Notes: generated from the sequence alone by a model not told the origin. 16,012 nucleotides of DNA from Bacteroidaceae bacterium (GCA_017558165.1 JAFYWE010000208.1:1-16012), one strand, 5' to 3'. Positions 8,234-15,544 are shown, counted from the stretch's first letter. Numbers and translations: made by a program.

Positions 8234-8510
8234 CTCCTCACCGTTTCTCGTTGCCCTCTTAATCACAAATAAGAGGATCACCTATGTCTTTTATTCAAAT
8301 TTGTTTTGGTAGTGATATAGATGTTGACCCCAAAGTAGTTTTATACGCGAATTTGTCATCTCGAACCTTGTGTGAGAGATCCCTCGTCGCTCCGCTCTGT
8401 CGGGATGACATACCCGTTGGGTCAACTACCATATTGTTGCAAAAACTTAAATCCAAGAACTTAGTCCTCCTCTTGCTTCAGTAAGAGGAGGTGTCCGAAG
8501 GACGGAGGAG
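8234..8510 (-). repeat. Structured intergenic repeat, family R1, copy B (inverted, with nested insert)
   Basis: Read on the minus strand this copy starts CTCCTCCGTCC at 8510 and ends GGTGAGGAG at 8234. The left module has hairpin GTCC-TTC-GGAC (copies A, C and D have a CGGC/GCCG stem here) and the conserved CCTCCTCTT/AAGAGGAGG stem. The right module retains the CCTCTTA/TAAGAGG hairpin (8255-8261 with 8270-8276) but lacks the later hairpins of copies A and D, so it is shortened. The AT-rich centre contains a separate 104-bp palindromic element. The copy fills the 342-bp gap between the TlpA-N-terminal-like gene and the SusC-like gene. Confidence 0.75.
8323..8426. repeat. Nested palindromic element (GTTGACCC outer arms, TGTCATC inner arms), family R2
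   Basis: The outer arms are perfect: GTTGACCC at 8323-8330 and GGGTCAAC at 8419-8426. The inner arms, TGTCATCTCGA at 8354-8364 and TCGGGATGACA at 8400-8410, match with one mismatch in 11. The centre contains a GAGAGATCCCTCGTCGCTCC segment like the small repeat at 4760-4797, so both probably belong to one widespread repeat group. There is no ORF. It lies within the centre of R1 copy B. Confidence 0.65.
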
Positions 8511-8525
8511 ATTCTTCCCCCACTA

Positions 8526-9494
8526 TCACTGCAGGAGCATGTCAAGGATGCTCTTGTAGAAGGCATTGCTGTTATAGTTGGCAATGTAATCCTGGTACAG
8601 GGCATCGGCTCTCTCAATCTCCTGACCGTTCATGATGAAGTTGCGCAACAGAGTGTAGAGCACAAAATCCCTCTGTGCACCGCTGTAGAAAGCGACGAAC
8701 TCCTTGTACATATCCTCCATGACACCAGGCATGACATACTTCTTGCCCTTCTCCCTTGCGGCCTTCTCGTTCATGTAGAAAGAGTAGCGCATGAGAAGGC
8801 TTGCATACTCGGGGCAGCTCAGTGCCTGGGCATCGTCCCTTGCAACGTAGCCATCCATAATGCTCCAGTAGTCACCTATCTCCTGGCTGTCGACAGCCAG
8901 TCCGCGGGTGCTCTCGTACATCACGGGGTACTCCATGAATGACATATATACATCGTAGTCAACCAAAGCCGCGGCGTAGTTCTTTGCCTCGTCGCTGGCA
9001 GTGCTCCTTGCGATGAGCGCGCTTGCCTTCTCAAGCAAAGCCTTAGAGTCGTCGATGCGTGTCTTTGGCTTGATGTCAAGTGCCACACAACCGAGCAGCT
9101 GGCTCTTGTAGCGCAGGCTTGCCTTGAGGCTCTCAAGGCTCTTCATCAAGCGGTTGTTCTTTACCGCACGCTCACTGCCGCTGTACTCAACCTTCACGTT
9201 CTTGCCATCGTAGTTCACATCCACGTGCAGACTGTCACCGGGCTGCAGCACAACGTTCACACGTCCGTTGATTGAGATGTTCACAAGGTCGTCGCACTCA
9301 AAGCTGTAGAGATGCTCCTCGCCAGGGTTGGTGTGGAACTCGGCCGCGATGAGCGGAGTCTGTATACAGTCAAAGTAGACCATCTCACGCTGATAGCCAT
9401 AGACCTGGGCACTCAGCGTAGTACGTTGCTGTGCCGTCGCTGTGCCAAAGAGGGCAAGAACAGCCACAATTGCAAACAATAGATTCTTTTTCAT
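8526..9494 (-). CDS. Secreted protein resembling the N-terminal half of TlpA-like thioredoxin proteins, no thioredoxin domain
   Basis: 322 residues from the ATG at 9494-9492. The frame is open further upstream, but this start gives a clear signal peptide, MKKNLLFAIVAVLALFGTAT, cleaved before AQQ, and lies just after an AT-rich leader. Residues about 22-115 are a beta-rich DUF4369-like segment (FECDDLVNISINGRVNVVLQ, then PGDSLHVDVNYDGKNVKVEY). Residues about 120-322 are helical. In Bacteroidetes this arrangement normally precedes a C-terminal thioredoxin domain with a CxxC site. Here the protein ends at ILDMLLQ, and no CxxC occurs anywhere. The role is therefore unknown; a periplasmic or surface binding function is inferred. 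It lies upstream of the SusC-like gene on the same strand, with 342 bp of repeat DNA between, and has its own likely promoter at 9830-9860. Confidence 0.75.
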   Translation of the reverse strand: MKKNLLFAIVAVLALFGTATAQQRTTLSAQVYGYQREMVYFDCIQTPLIAAEFHTNPGEEHLYSFECDDLVNISINGRVNVVLQPGDSLHVDVNYDGKNVKVEYSGSERAVKNNRLMKSLESLKASLRYKSQLLGCVALDIKPKTRIDDSKALLEKASALIARSTASDEAKNYAAALVDYDVYMSFMEYPVMYESTRGLAVDSQEIGDYWSIMDGYVARDDAQALSCPEYASLLMRYSFYMNEKAAREKGKKYVMPGVMEDMYKEFVAFYSGAQRDFVLYTLLRNFIMNGQEIERADALYQDYIANYNSNAFYKSILDMLLQ

Positions 9495-9560
9495 AGTTAT
9501 TAAGTAAATTAAATCAATTACTGAACAATGTTTAATGGGCGTAAGATTTCGGGGATTAAA

Positions 9561-9776
9561 CTCCTCCGTCGGCTTTGCCGCCACCTCCTCTATAAACAGA
9601 GGAGGACTAAATCGTTATGTTTTACTTTAAAATTTTAAATTTAAGATTAAAGACTTAGTGCTCCTCATGATAAGAGGAAGGCTTGTGCAAACGAGCGAAA
9701 CGTAAAGCTTGCTTTAACGTTTTACAACAAGTGCAGCCAAGGCTCGCCGAAAGCAGCTCCGCGAAGCGGTGAGGAG
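9561..9776 (+). repeat. Structured intergenic repeat, family R1, copy C
   Basis: The copy begins CTCCTCCGTCGGC and ends GCGGTGAGGAG. The left module holds CGGC-TTT-GCCG and CCTCCTCT-6 nt-AGAGGAGG. The centre is only about 45 bp and is AT-rich, giving the uninterrupted form against which copy A's insert is defined. The right module opens with the same ACTTAGTGCTCCTCATGATA string as copy A, then diverges but keeps palindromes, including ACGTAAAGC-TT-GCTTTAACGT and CCGCGAAGCGG. It lies in the leader of the minus-strand gene at 8526-9494, downstream of that gene's predicted promoter, so it would be transcribed in reverse orientation. Confidence 0.8.
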
Positions 9777-9829
9777 TAGACTCAACAACAAGAACAGCAT
9801 TAACAACACTCTACTACCCTTAACCAAGG

Positions 9830-9860
9830 CAAAAATATTATAAAAGTAAATAACAACAAA
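9830..9860 (-). promoter_or_regulatory. Bacteroidetes-type promoter for the minus-strand gene at 8526-9494
   Basis: On the minus strand, TTTG (9860-9857) is followed after exactly 19 bp by TATTTTTG (9837-9830). This matches the known Bacteroidetes primary-sigma pattern TTTG, 19-21 bp, TAnnTTTG. Transcription would begin near 9823, giving a leader of about 330 nt that includes the whole of R1 copy C. The region is AT-rich, so chance matches are possible, but both boxes and the spacing fit. Confidence 0.5.
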
Positions 9861-9919
9861 TCCAATAAAAACAAAAACTTTGAAATTATTGTTAAAAACC
9901 AAGAAAATGAATGGAAAAG

Positions 9920-9955
9920 CCGTATTAGAGGTTACCCAAAGCGCAATACGGTAAC
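9920..9955. repeat. Overlapping inverted repeats (CCGTATT/AATACGG and GTTACC/GGTAAC)
   Basis: CCGTATT at 9920-9926 pairs with AATACGG at 9945-9951, and GTTACC at 9931-9936 pairs with GGTAAC at 9950-9955. The two pairings overlap and cannot both form at once. The site lies between the two divergent promoters. It could be an operator or an alternative-fold RNA segment; neither is shown by the sequence. Confidence 0.4.
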
Positions 9956-9976
9956 ACAATGGAGAACAACAAACAT

Positions 9977-10009
9977 GCTTGCGCAGCCTTTAGCCACAAT
10001 TGCGCAAGC
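9977..10009. promoter_or_regulatory. Perfect 9-bp inverted repeat upstream of the large gene's promoter
   Basis: GCTTGCGCA at 9977-9985 and TGCGCAAGC at 10001-10009 are perfectly complementary, with a 15-nt spacer. It is GC-rich against an AT-rich background and lies about 56 bp upstream of the plus-strand promoter boxes. This could be a regulator-binding site or a hairpin. A pyrimidine-rich run follows on the plus strand, but no gene ends here to need a terminator. Confidence 0.45.
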
Positions 10010-10064
10010 CTTGACACTCTTTTACCCTTTTTTAATAAGTAAAGCAAAAAAATATAAATTTTCA

Positions 10065-10095
10065 CTTGTTCGGAACACAAAAATAAGTACATTTG
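10065..10095 (+). promoter_or_regulatory. Bacteroidetes-type promoter for the large surface protein gene
   Basis: CTTG (10065-10068) is followed after 19 bp by TACATTTG (10088-10095), a full match to TAnnTTTG. The predicted start point is near 10100, giving a leader of about 130 nt. The leader is AT-rich up to the ATG at 10230 and has no Shine-Dalgarno sequence, as usual in this phylum. Confidence 0.6.
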
Positions 10096-10145
10096 CGTAC
10101 TTGGAGTATATTGCATAACAATACTTTAGAACAACCAACTGACAA

Positions 10146-10172
10146 AAAGCAAGGCTTTAAAAGCATTGCTTT
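10146..10172 (+). promoter_or_regulatory. 27-nt near-perfect palindrome in the 5' leader
   Basis: AAAGCAAGGCTTT (10146-10158) and AAAGCATTGCTTT (10160-10172) are inverted repeats around one A, with a single mismatched pair. The palindrome lies about 45 nt downstream of the predicted transcription start and 57 nt before the start codon. It could be a leader hairpin that stabilises a highly expressed mRNA, or a dimeric regulator site. The function is inferred only from position. Confidence 0.45.
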
Positions 10173-10229
10173 ACATTATGACGCAATTTTTATTTAATTA
10201 ACTTTATTTATTAACCAAAATCAACTATT

Positions 10230-13200
10230 ATGAGAAAGTTTACACTTTTCTTAATGTCGTTGGTACTTACATTGGGTACTGCGACTGCACAGATTGTTGA
10301 TGGTAAGCAGTATCGCGTGAAGACCACAACAGGTACCGGCGATGCTATTTATCTTAACGTTGGCAACACAGACGTACACCAGAGCGGCGCTAAGGGTGGC
10401 GTAAACGCTGTTGAGTTTGCCGAGGACGACAATCAGATTTTCACATTCGAGGCTGCAAACGACAGCCAGTTCTACTTGAAGTCAGCATCAGGCTACTATG
10501 TTAAGTGTTGGCAGTGGAACGTGGACGGTATTGCAGATGACAAGACTGCATTGACTTTCGTACAGGAAGGCGAAAACCAGTATGTCATCAAGTGGGACGG
10601 CGGTTTCTTCAAGGTTGAGTATGTAGAAGATGCATACTATCCTTTCTGCGACGCCGCTTACGAGGCTTCTGCAACTTGGACACTTGAGGAGGTTGTTGCT
10701 GAGACTCCTGCTGTCGAGACATTCGCAGTTGAGGCAGCTTTGTTCCCTGCAGCACAGGGTGACATCACCGAGATCAAGGGTATCCGCGTTGAGGCTAACC
10801 AGGGTCCATCACTTGAGGCTCTCCCAACAGCCTGGACACTCACAAACGAGGCTGGTGTTGAGTTCGCAATGAACATCGAGTGGCTCTATGACTACGAGAC
10901 AGTTCTCTGCATGATCAACCCATCTATCACAGAGGCCGGTACTTACACACTCACTATCCCTGCTGCCAGCTTGAAGACTGACGACGGTAAGGAGTGCGAG
11001 GCTGCCGAGTTCAGCTGGACAGTTATTAAGGAGACACCAAAGGCTACTGTATACCACATCACAGCAAAGGATACAAACCGTGGTGCTCTCTACGCATCGG
11101 CTGAGGAGGGTTACCTCTCACACTGTGGTGCTACATACAGCAACTACCACCACAAGGACATCGCGGCTGACGCCAACGACCCTGCACAGCAGTTCGCATT
11201 CGTTGAGTATGAGGGTGGTACATACCTCTACGCTGTAGGCGCAAAGCGCTTTGCAGCTAAGGATGGCCAGTACATCAAGCTCACAGCAATTCCTGTAGGT
11301 ACTGCAGTTGTAGCTGACGCAGACGTTGAGGGTTACAAGAACATCCTTCTCAACGGCGAGAACAAGCTCAACTTCTCAGGTGGCTACACATACGGTACAG
11401 TTGCTAACTGGGAGTACGCTGACGACGGTAACCGTCTGCTCTTGACTGAGGTTGGCGAACTTGACCTTGAAGAGCTCTATGCTTCAATCGAGGCTTACAT
11501 CGCTGCTGAGGCTGAGGCTCTTGTTGCAGCACGCGCTGCATTCGACGCCGCTTACGCTGAGGCTGGCGCTCTCCTTGCAGAGGCAAACCTTTCTGTAGTT
11601 GAGAACGAGGTTGCATTGCAGACAACAGACGAGACTGCAGCCGGCTATGTATGGTGTAATGAGCCTGAGGCAAACGAGGGTCCTATCTCAGCCCTTGTTG
11701 ACGGCGACACATCAAACTTCTTCCACACAAGCTGGAGCACTGTTGTTTCAGATCTTCACTACCTTGTAATTGATCTTGGTGCTGGCAACGAGCTCTCTGA
11801 GTTCTCATTCGCATACACCACACGTAACGTTGCAAATGACTTCCCACAGGCAATCCAGGTATTGGGTAGCAACGACGGTGAGGAGTACACTGAGATCGCT
11901 AACATCACAAGCGGCCTTCCACAGGCAGGCGCCAAGTATTGGAGATCAAACATCATCTCTTCTGAGACAGCATACCGTTACATCCGCCTTAACGTAACTG
12001 CTAAGCGCGTATACTGGCACATGGCTGAGTTTGACATCATCACAACTGATATCACTATCGCCGACAAGTATGCAGCTCTTGCACACGCTGTCGTAGCACT
12101 TGAGCAGGCTTACGCTGCAGCTGAGGGCAACGCAGACTACAGCAAGGAGGAGCTCGTTGCCGCTACAGAGGCAATCAAGGCTGCTCTTAAGGCTATCCAG
12201 AGAGAGTTGAACAAGGACGAGAACACTGTAGCTCTCATCAACGCCGCTAAGGAGCTTCTTGCTCTTGAGGGTACAGGTTACCCAGCTGTTGCTCCACGTG
12301 AGGCTCTCCAGGCTGCTATCGCAGTTGCTGAGGACATGCCGGATGCTGCAGCCGCTGCTCCATTGCAGGCTGCTATCGACGCATACTATGCTACAACAGA
12401 CGTTGTTCTCCCAGAGGGTGGCAAGTTCTACACAATCACAATGGTTGCAAAGAACGGCAACAAGTTCTACCTCAACTACACAGGCAGCGACATCGCTATG
12501 GTTGCACGTGGCGAGGAGGAGCTTCCTAACACAGCCAAGTTCGTATGCGAGGACAACGGTGACGGCACTGTTACTTTGATGACTATCGACGGCAAGTACC
12601 TTGTTTACCACAGCAAGTACGCAGGTGTTAACTGGTTGAAGAACGGTGGTAGCACAACCGGTCTCCAGGACGCTAAGGACAACATGACCAACATCACATT
12701 CGCTAAGATGGCGAAGGGTGGCAATGTAGGTGCAGACAACGACCAGCAGGTATTCGGTTTGCTCACTTGGTACAGTATGCGTGGTTATGACACTGGCAAG
12801 AACGAGGATTGCTACGGTTACATGGTTCTCAAGACTGACGGTAGCGACTACGACGGTGCAAGCGCTCCATTCTGGAATGCTAACTACTCTTCTGGTTTCG
12901 CAGTAGAGGAGACTGAGGCTGTTGCATTGCTTGCTACAGAGGCTGCTATCGCTGAGCTCCAGGCTACAACAGAGGAGGCTGACGCTCTCCTTGAGGCTGC
13001 AGGTTACTCAGCTACTTCAATCGTATTCAACGCTATCGACATCGCTTCTAACGCTGACGCAATGCTCTACAGCAACGCTAAGTGTACCAACACACAGTGG
13101 GGCGACCAGTGGACAACATGGGAGTACCTCTTCGATGGCGACCCATCAACACTCTTCCACTCTGAGTATGGCGACGGCACATCAGTTGACGGTCTCGACC

Positions 13201-15491
13201 ACTACCTCCGCGTTGACTTGGGTGAGGGCAACGAGCTTTCACAGTTCGCGTTTACATTCACAACACGTAACAAGAACTGTACAGTAAACTCTCCAACAAC
13301 TATGGTTGTTGAGGGTAGCAACGAGGCTGAGGGTGAGTACACTGAGATTGCTACAATCACAGACATCCCACAGGAGAACTCTTACAAGTTCAACTCTGAC
13401 GTTCTTACAACAGCTGACGGTACAGCTTACCGTTACATCCGTTTCCGCGTGACCGCTACAGGTTCAATGGGAACTGACGGTGGTGGCAAGATCTTCTTCT
13501 TCATCTCTGAGTTCGGTATGAGCACAGTTGCTGAGGTTGAGACTCCATCAGTTGCTGAGGAGTATGCCGAGATGCTCGACGCTTATGTAGCTCTTGCTGC
13601 AGCTAACGAGGCTGCAAAGGCTGTTCTCGCCGAGGAGGCTCCAACTGCTGACGCTGTTGCTGAGGCTCAGGAGGTACTTGACGCAGCTATCGAGGCTACT
13701 GTTCCAGTTGAGCCAATGGCTGTTGTTGACATCAACCCAGCTGACAAGAGTGAGGTTGAGGCTCTTACAGAGGTTACAGTTACATTCAACATGCCTGTAA
13801 CTCTTGACGAGACAAAGAGCGTACAGCTTGTACAGAAGGGTATCACATCTATCGAGGAGTATGTAGGTACATGGAACCAGCGCAGCGAGTGGCCAGGTTA
13901 TGGTGGCTACAACCTGAACGGTACTATCGAGGTAATTGACTACATGGGTGTTCCTGCACTCCTTTGCAAGGGCTTCTCAATGTACTCTAACTACTACGAT
14001 ATGGGTTACGATGACTCATTCATCATGTTCTACAACAGCGAGGACGGTAGCGTAATTCTCTCAGCACAGGAGCTTGCTGACTTCTACTACAGCGAGAACG
14101 CATTCGGTACTACATTGTACCTTGCCAACGCAGAGGCCAACGAGGTATTCACCGGTAGCCTCATCGGTAACATCGAGGACGGTAACATCGTATTCGTGAA
14201 CGCTGATGATAACGAGAAGGTTGCTGACTCTTACATGTTCTACGCAGCAGGTTTGGGTTCACTCTCTTACTTCAACACACTCACATTGACTCCTGCCGAG
14301 GCTGCCGCAGCTGCTCCTGCAAAGGTTGCTCCTGCAAAGGCTGAGATGATGGAGCTTGAGGTTCCTGCAGGTGACATCAAGCCTCTCTCAGTAATGGCAC
14401 AGAGAAATGCTGAGGCTGTTACAGTTACTGTAAACAACGACCAGTTGGTAATCACTTTCAACGAGGAGTTGGCTGAGGGTACATACAACCTCTTCATCCC
14501 AGAGGGTATCGTTGTAGGCGAGAAGGGTCAGGTTAACGAGGCTATGAAGCTTACTTACACAGTTGACAAGCCAGAGCCACTCACAGCAGTCGCTACTCCA
14601 TCTGAGCCAGTTGAGGTTCTCGACGTTATCACACTCGAGTTCAACTATGACATCACTGTTGACTGGGGTACAAGCAACGGTACAGGTACTGGTACAGGTA
14701 CTGGCACTGGTACTGACTCTGGTGTTCAGTATATCAAGGTTAAGCAGGGCAACAGCGTTGTAGGTACAATCTGGACAAGCCAGGCTAAGGTTGACGGTAA
14801 CGTCCTTACTCTCCCACTTGAGACAGCTATCACAGCTGAGGGCGAGTACACTATCGCATTCCCAGCTAACGTTGTAACAGCGGTTAACGGCTTGAAGTAC
14901 GCTGGTGAGACATTCACATTCGTAGTTGAGGCTGCCGAGCCTGAGGCTCCTGTAGTTGACCTCAGCAAGGCTTACCGCGTGAAGAACGTTGAGACTGGCA
15001 ACTATCTCAATGTATCGGCTTACAATGCTGACAACACAACAGGTCCTATCGGTTCTGTAACTATTGAGGAGGGTGCTGTAACAGGTGACCAGATCTTCAA
15101 TGTTGAGGAGGCTGGTGACGGTCAGTACTACCTTGTTTCACTCAAGGGTCACTACATCGTTTGCCGTCCATGGAACGTAGACGCTTGCAACGACGGTCAG
15201 AAGTCAGTTCTCGGCTTCGAGTTCATCAACGAGACTGAGTTCCACATCACATGCGAGAAGGGCTACTTCAAGGTTGAGAACGTAAGCGGTGTTACTTATC
15301 CATTCTGCGACGCTCCTGCTTCTATGGCTGCTACATGGGTACTCGAGGAGATCGAGGTTCCAGAGAGCATCGCTGAGATCGCTAACGAGGGTGCAGTTAA
15401 GGCTATCTATGATATCACAGGTCGCAAGATCGAGAATATCACTAAGGGTGGTATCTACATTGTAAATGGTAAAAAAGTTTTGGTTAAGTAA
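10230..15491 (+). CDS. Large secreted multidomain binding protein (ricin-like, F5/8 type C and Ig-like domains, sorting-type C-terminus)
   Basis: 1753 residues. The signal peptide is MRKFTLFLMSLVLTLGTATA, cleaved before Gln21. Domains in order: beta-trefoil-like 22-155; Ig-like about 160-267; second trefoil-like about 270-410; helical 410-452; F5/8 type C-like 455-607; FIVAR-like helical 610-720; third trefoil-like 730-890; second F5/8 type C-like 925-1102; helical 1107-1160; Ig-like (Big_5 type) 1163-1447, interrupted at about 1204-1395; Ig-like 1450-1570; fourth trefoil-like 1575-1709; C-terminal tail from about 1722. The tail, AIYDITGRKIENITKGGIYI then NGKKVLVK, resembles type IX secretion sorting domains. 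No catalytic domain is recognised. The domains suggest carbohydrate or host-glycan binding at the surface; this is inference. The gene has its own promoter and terminator. Its codon use is strongly biased (Val mainly GTT/GTA, Ala mainly GCT/GCA), suggesting high expression. Confidence 0.85.
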   Translation: MRKFTLFLMSLVLTLGTATAQIVDGKQYRVKTTTGTGDAIYLNVGNTDVHQSGAKGGVNAVEFAEDDNQIFTFEAANDSQFYLKSASGYYVKCWQWNVDGIADDKTALTFVQEGENQYVIKWDGGFFKVEYVEDAYYPFCDAAYEASATWTLEEVVAETPAVETFAVEAALFPAAQGDITEIKGIRVEANQGPSLEALPTAWTLTNEAGVEFAMNIEWLYDYETVLCMINPSITEAGTYTLTIPAASLKTDDGKECEAAEFSWTVIKETPKATVYHITAKDTNRGALYASAEEGYLSHCGATYSNYHHKDIAADANDPAQQFAFVEYEGGTYLYAVGAKRFAAKDGQYIKLTAIPVGTAVVADADVEGYKNILLNGENKLNFSGGYTYGTVANWEYADDGNRLLLTEVGELDLEELYASIEAYIAAEAEALVAARAAFDAAYAEAGALLAEANLSVVENEVALQTTDETAAGYVWCNEPEANEGPISALVDGDTSNFFHTSWSTVVSDLHYLVIDLGAGNELSEFSFAYTTRNVANDFPQAIQVLGSNDGEEYTEIANITSGLPQAGAKYWRSNIISSETAYRYIRLNVTAKRVYWHMAEFDIITTDITIADKYAALAHAVVALEQAYAAAEGNADYSKEELVAATEAIKAALKAIQRELNKDENTVALINAAKELLALEGTGYPAVAPREALQAAIAVAEDMPDAAAAAPLQAAIDAYYATTDVVLPEGGKFYTITMVAKNGNKFYLNYTGSDIAMVARGEEELPNTAKFVCEDNGDGTVTLMTIDGKYLVYHSKYAGVNWLKNGGSTTGLQDAKDNMTNITFAKMAKGGNVGADNDQQVFGLLTWYSMRGYDTGKNEDCYGYMVLKTDGSDYDGASAPFWNANYSSGFAVEETEAVALLATEAAIAELQATTEEADALLEAAGYSATSIVFNAIDIASNADAMLYSNAKCTNTQWGDQWTTWEYLFDGDPSTLFHSEYGDGTSVDGLDHYLRVDLGEGNELSQFAFTFTTRNKNCTVNSPTTMVVEGSNEAEGEYTEIATITDIPQENSYKFNSDVLTTADGTAYRYIRFRVTATGSMGTDGGGKIFFFISEFGMSTVAEVETPSVAEEYAEMLDAYVALAAANEAAKAVLAEEAPTADAVAEAQEVLDAAIEATVPVEPMAVVDINPADKSEVEALTEVTVTFNMPVTLDETKSVQLVQKGITSIEEYVGTWNQRSEWPGYGGYNLNGTIEVIDYMGVPALLCKGFSMYSNYYDMGYDDSFIMFYNSEDGSVILSAQELADFYYSENAFGTTLYLANAEANEVFTGSLIGNIEDGNIVFVNADDNEKVADSYMFYAAGLGSLSYFNTLTLTPAEAAAAAPAKVAPAKAEMMELEVPAGDIKPLSVMAQRNAEAVTVTVNNDQLVITFNEELAEGTYNLFIPEGIVVGEKGQVNEAMKLTYTVDKPEPLTAVATPSEPVEVLDVITLEFNYDITVDWGTSNGTGTGTGTGTGTDSGVQYIKVKQGNSVVGTIWTSQAKVDGNVLTLPLETAITAEGEYTIAFPANVVTAVNGLKYAGETFTFVVEAAEPEAPVVDLSKAYRVKNVETGNYLNVSAYNADNTTGPIGSVTIEEGAVTGDQIFNVEEAGDGQYYLVSLKGHYIVCRPWNVDACNDGQKSVLGFEFINETEFHITCEKGYFKVENVSGVTYPFCDAPASMAATWVLEEIEVPESIAEIANEGAVKAIYDITGRKIENITKGGIYIVNGKKVLVK
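14679..14714 (+). repeat. In-frame 6-bp tandem repeat encoding Gly-Thr
   Basis: Six consecutive units of GGTACW, one with a C (GGCACT), encode six Gly-Thr dipeptides in a loop of the last Ig-like domain, between SN and DSGVQYIKV. Because the unit is 6 bp, gain or loss of units changes loop length without shifting frame. The units are nearly identical at DNA level, which suggests recent expansion by slippage. Confidence 0.8.
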
Positions 15492-15513
15492 TTGACTGAA
15501 CAATCCTAATACC

Positions 15514-15544
15514 AAGGGGCCGCAGGAATGCGGCCCCTTTTTTT
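15514..15544 (+). terminator. Rho-independent terminator of the large gene
   Basis: GGGGCCGC (15516-15523), loop AGGAAT, and GCGGCCCC (15530-15537) form a perfect 8-bp GC-rich stem, extended by AA/TT, followed by seven T residues (15538-15544). It begins 23 bp after the stop codon at 15489-15491. Confidence 0.93.

Larger units (their letters stand above)
9777..10229. other. AT-rich divergent intergenic region with promoters and inverted repeats
   Basis: This 453-bp region separates R1 copy C from the large plus-strand gene. It contains a minus-strand promoter (9830-9860), two inverted repeats in the middle (9920-9951 and 9977-10009), a plus-strand promoter (10065-10095) and a palindrome in the leader (10146-10172). 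The only sizeable frame (minus strand, 9714-9959) is a low-complexity hydrophobic translation of AT-rich DNA that runs into the repeat, so no gene is called. Confidence 0.6.

Noticed and set aside
8284..8484. Plus-strand 66-residue open frame between the SusC-like gene and its upstream neighbour
   Set aside because: It consists almost wholly of R1 copy B and the nested R2 palindrome, with no start context or domain.
9495..9584. Upstream start (9584) for the 322-residue secreted protein
   Set aside because: It adds 30 residues before an otherwise standard signal peptide, and its first codons overlap the edge of R1 copy C; the internal ATG at 9494 is preferred.
9714..9959. Minus-strand 81-residue hydrophobic open frame
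   Set aside because: It translates AT-rich promoter DNA, overlaps the predicted minus-strand promoter, and ends inside R1 copy C. The hydrophobicity comes from T-rich codons.
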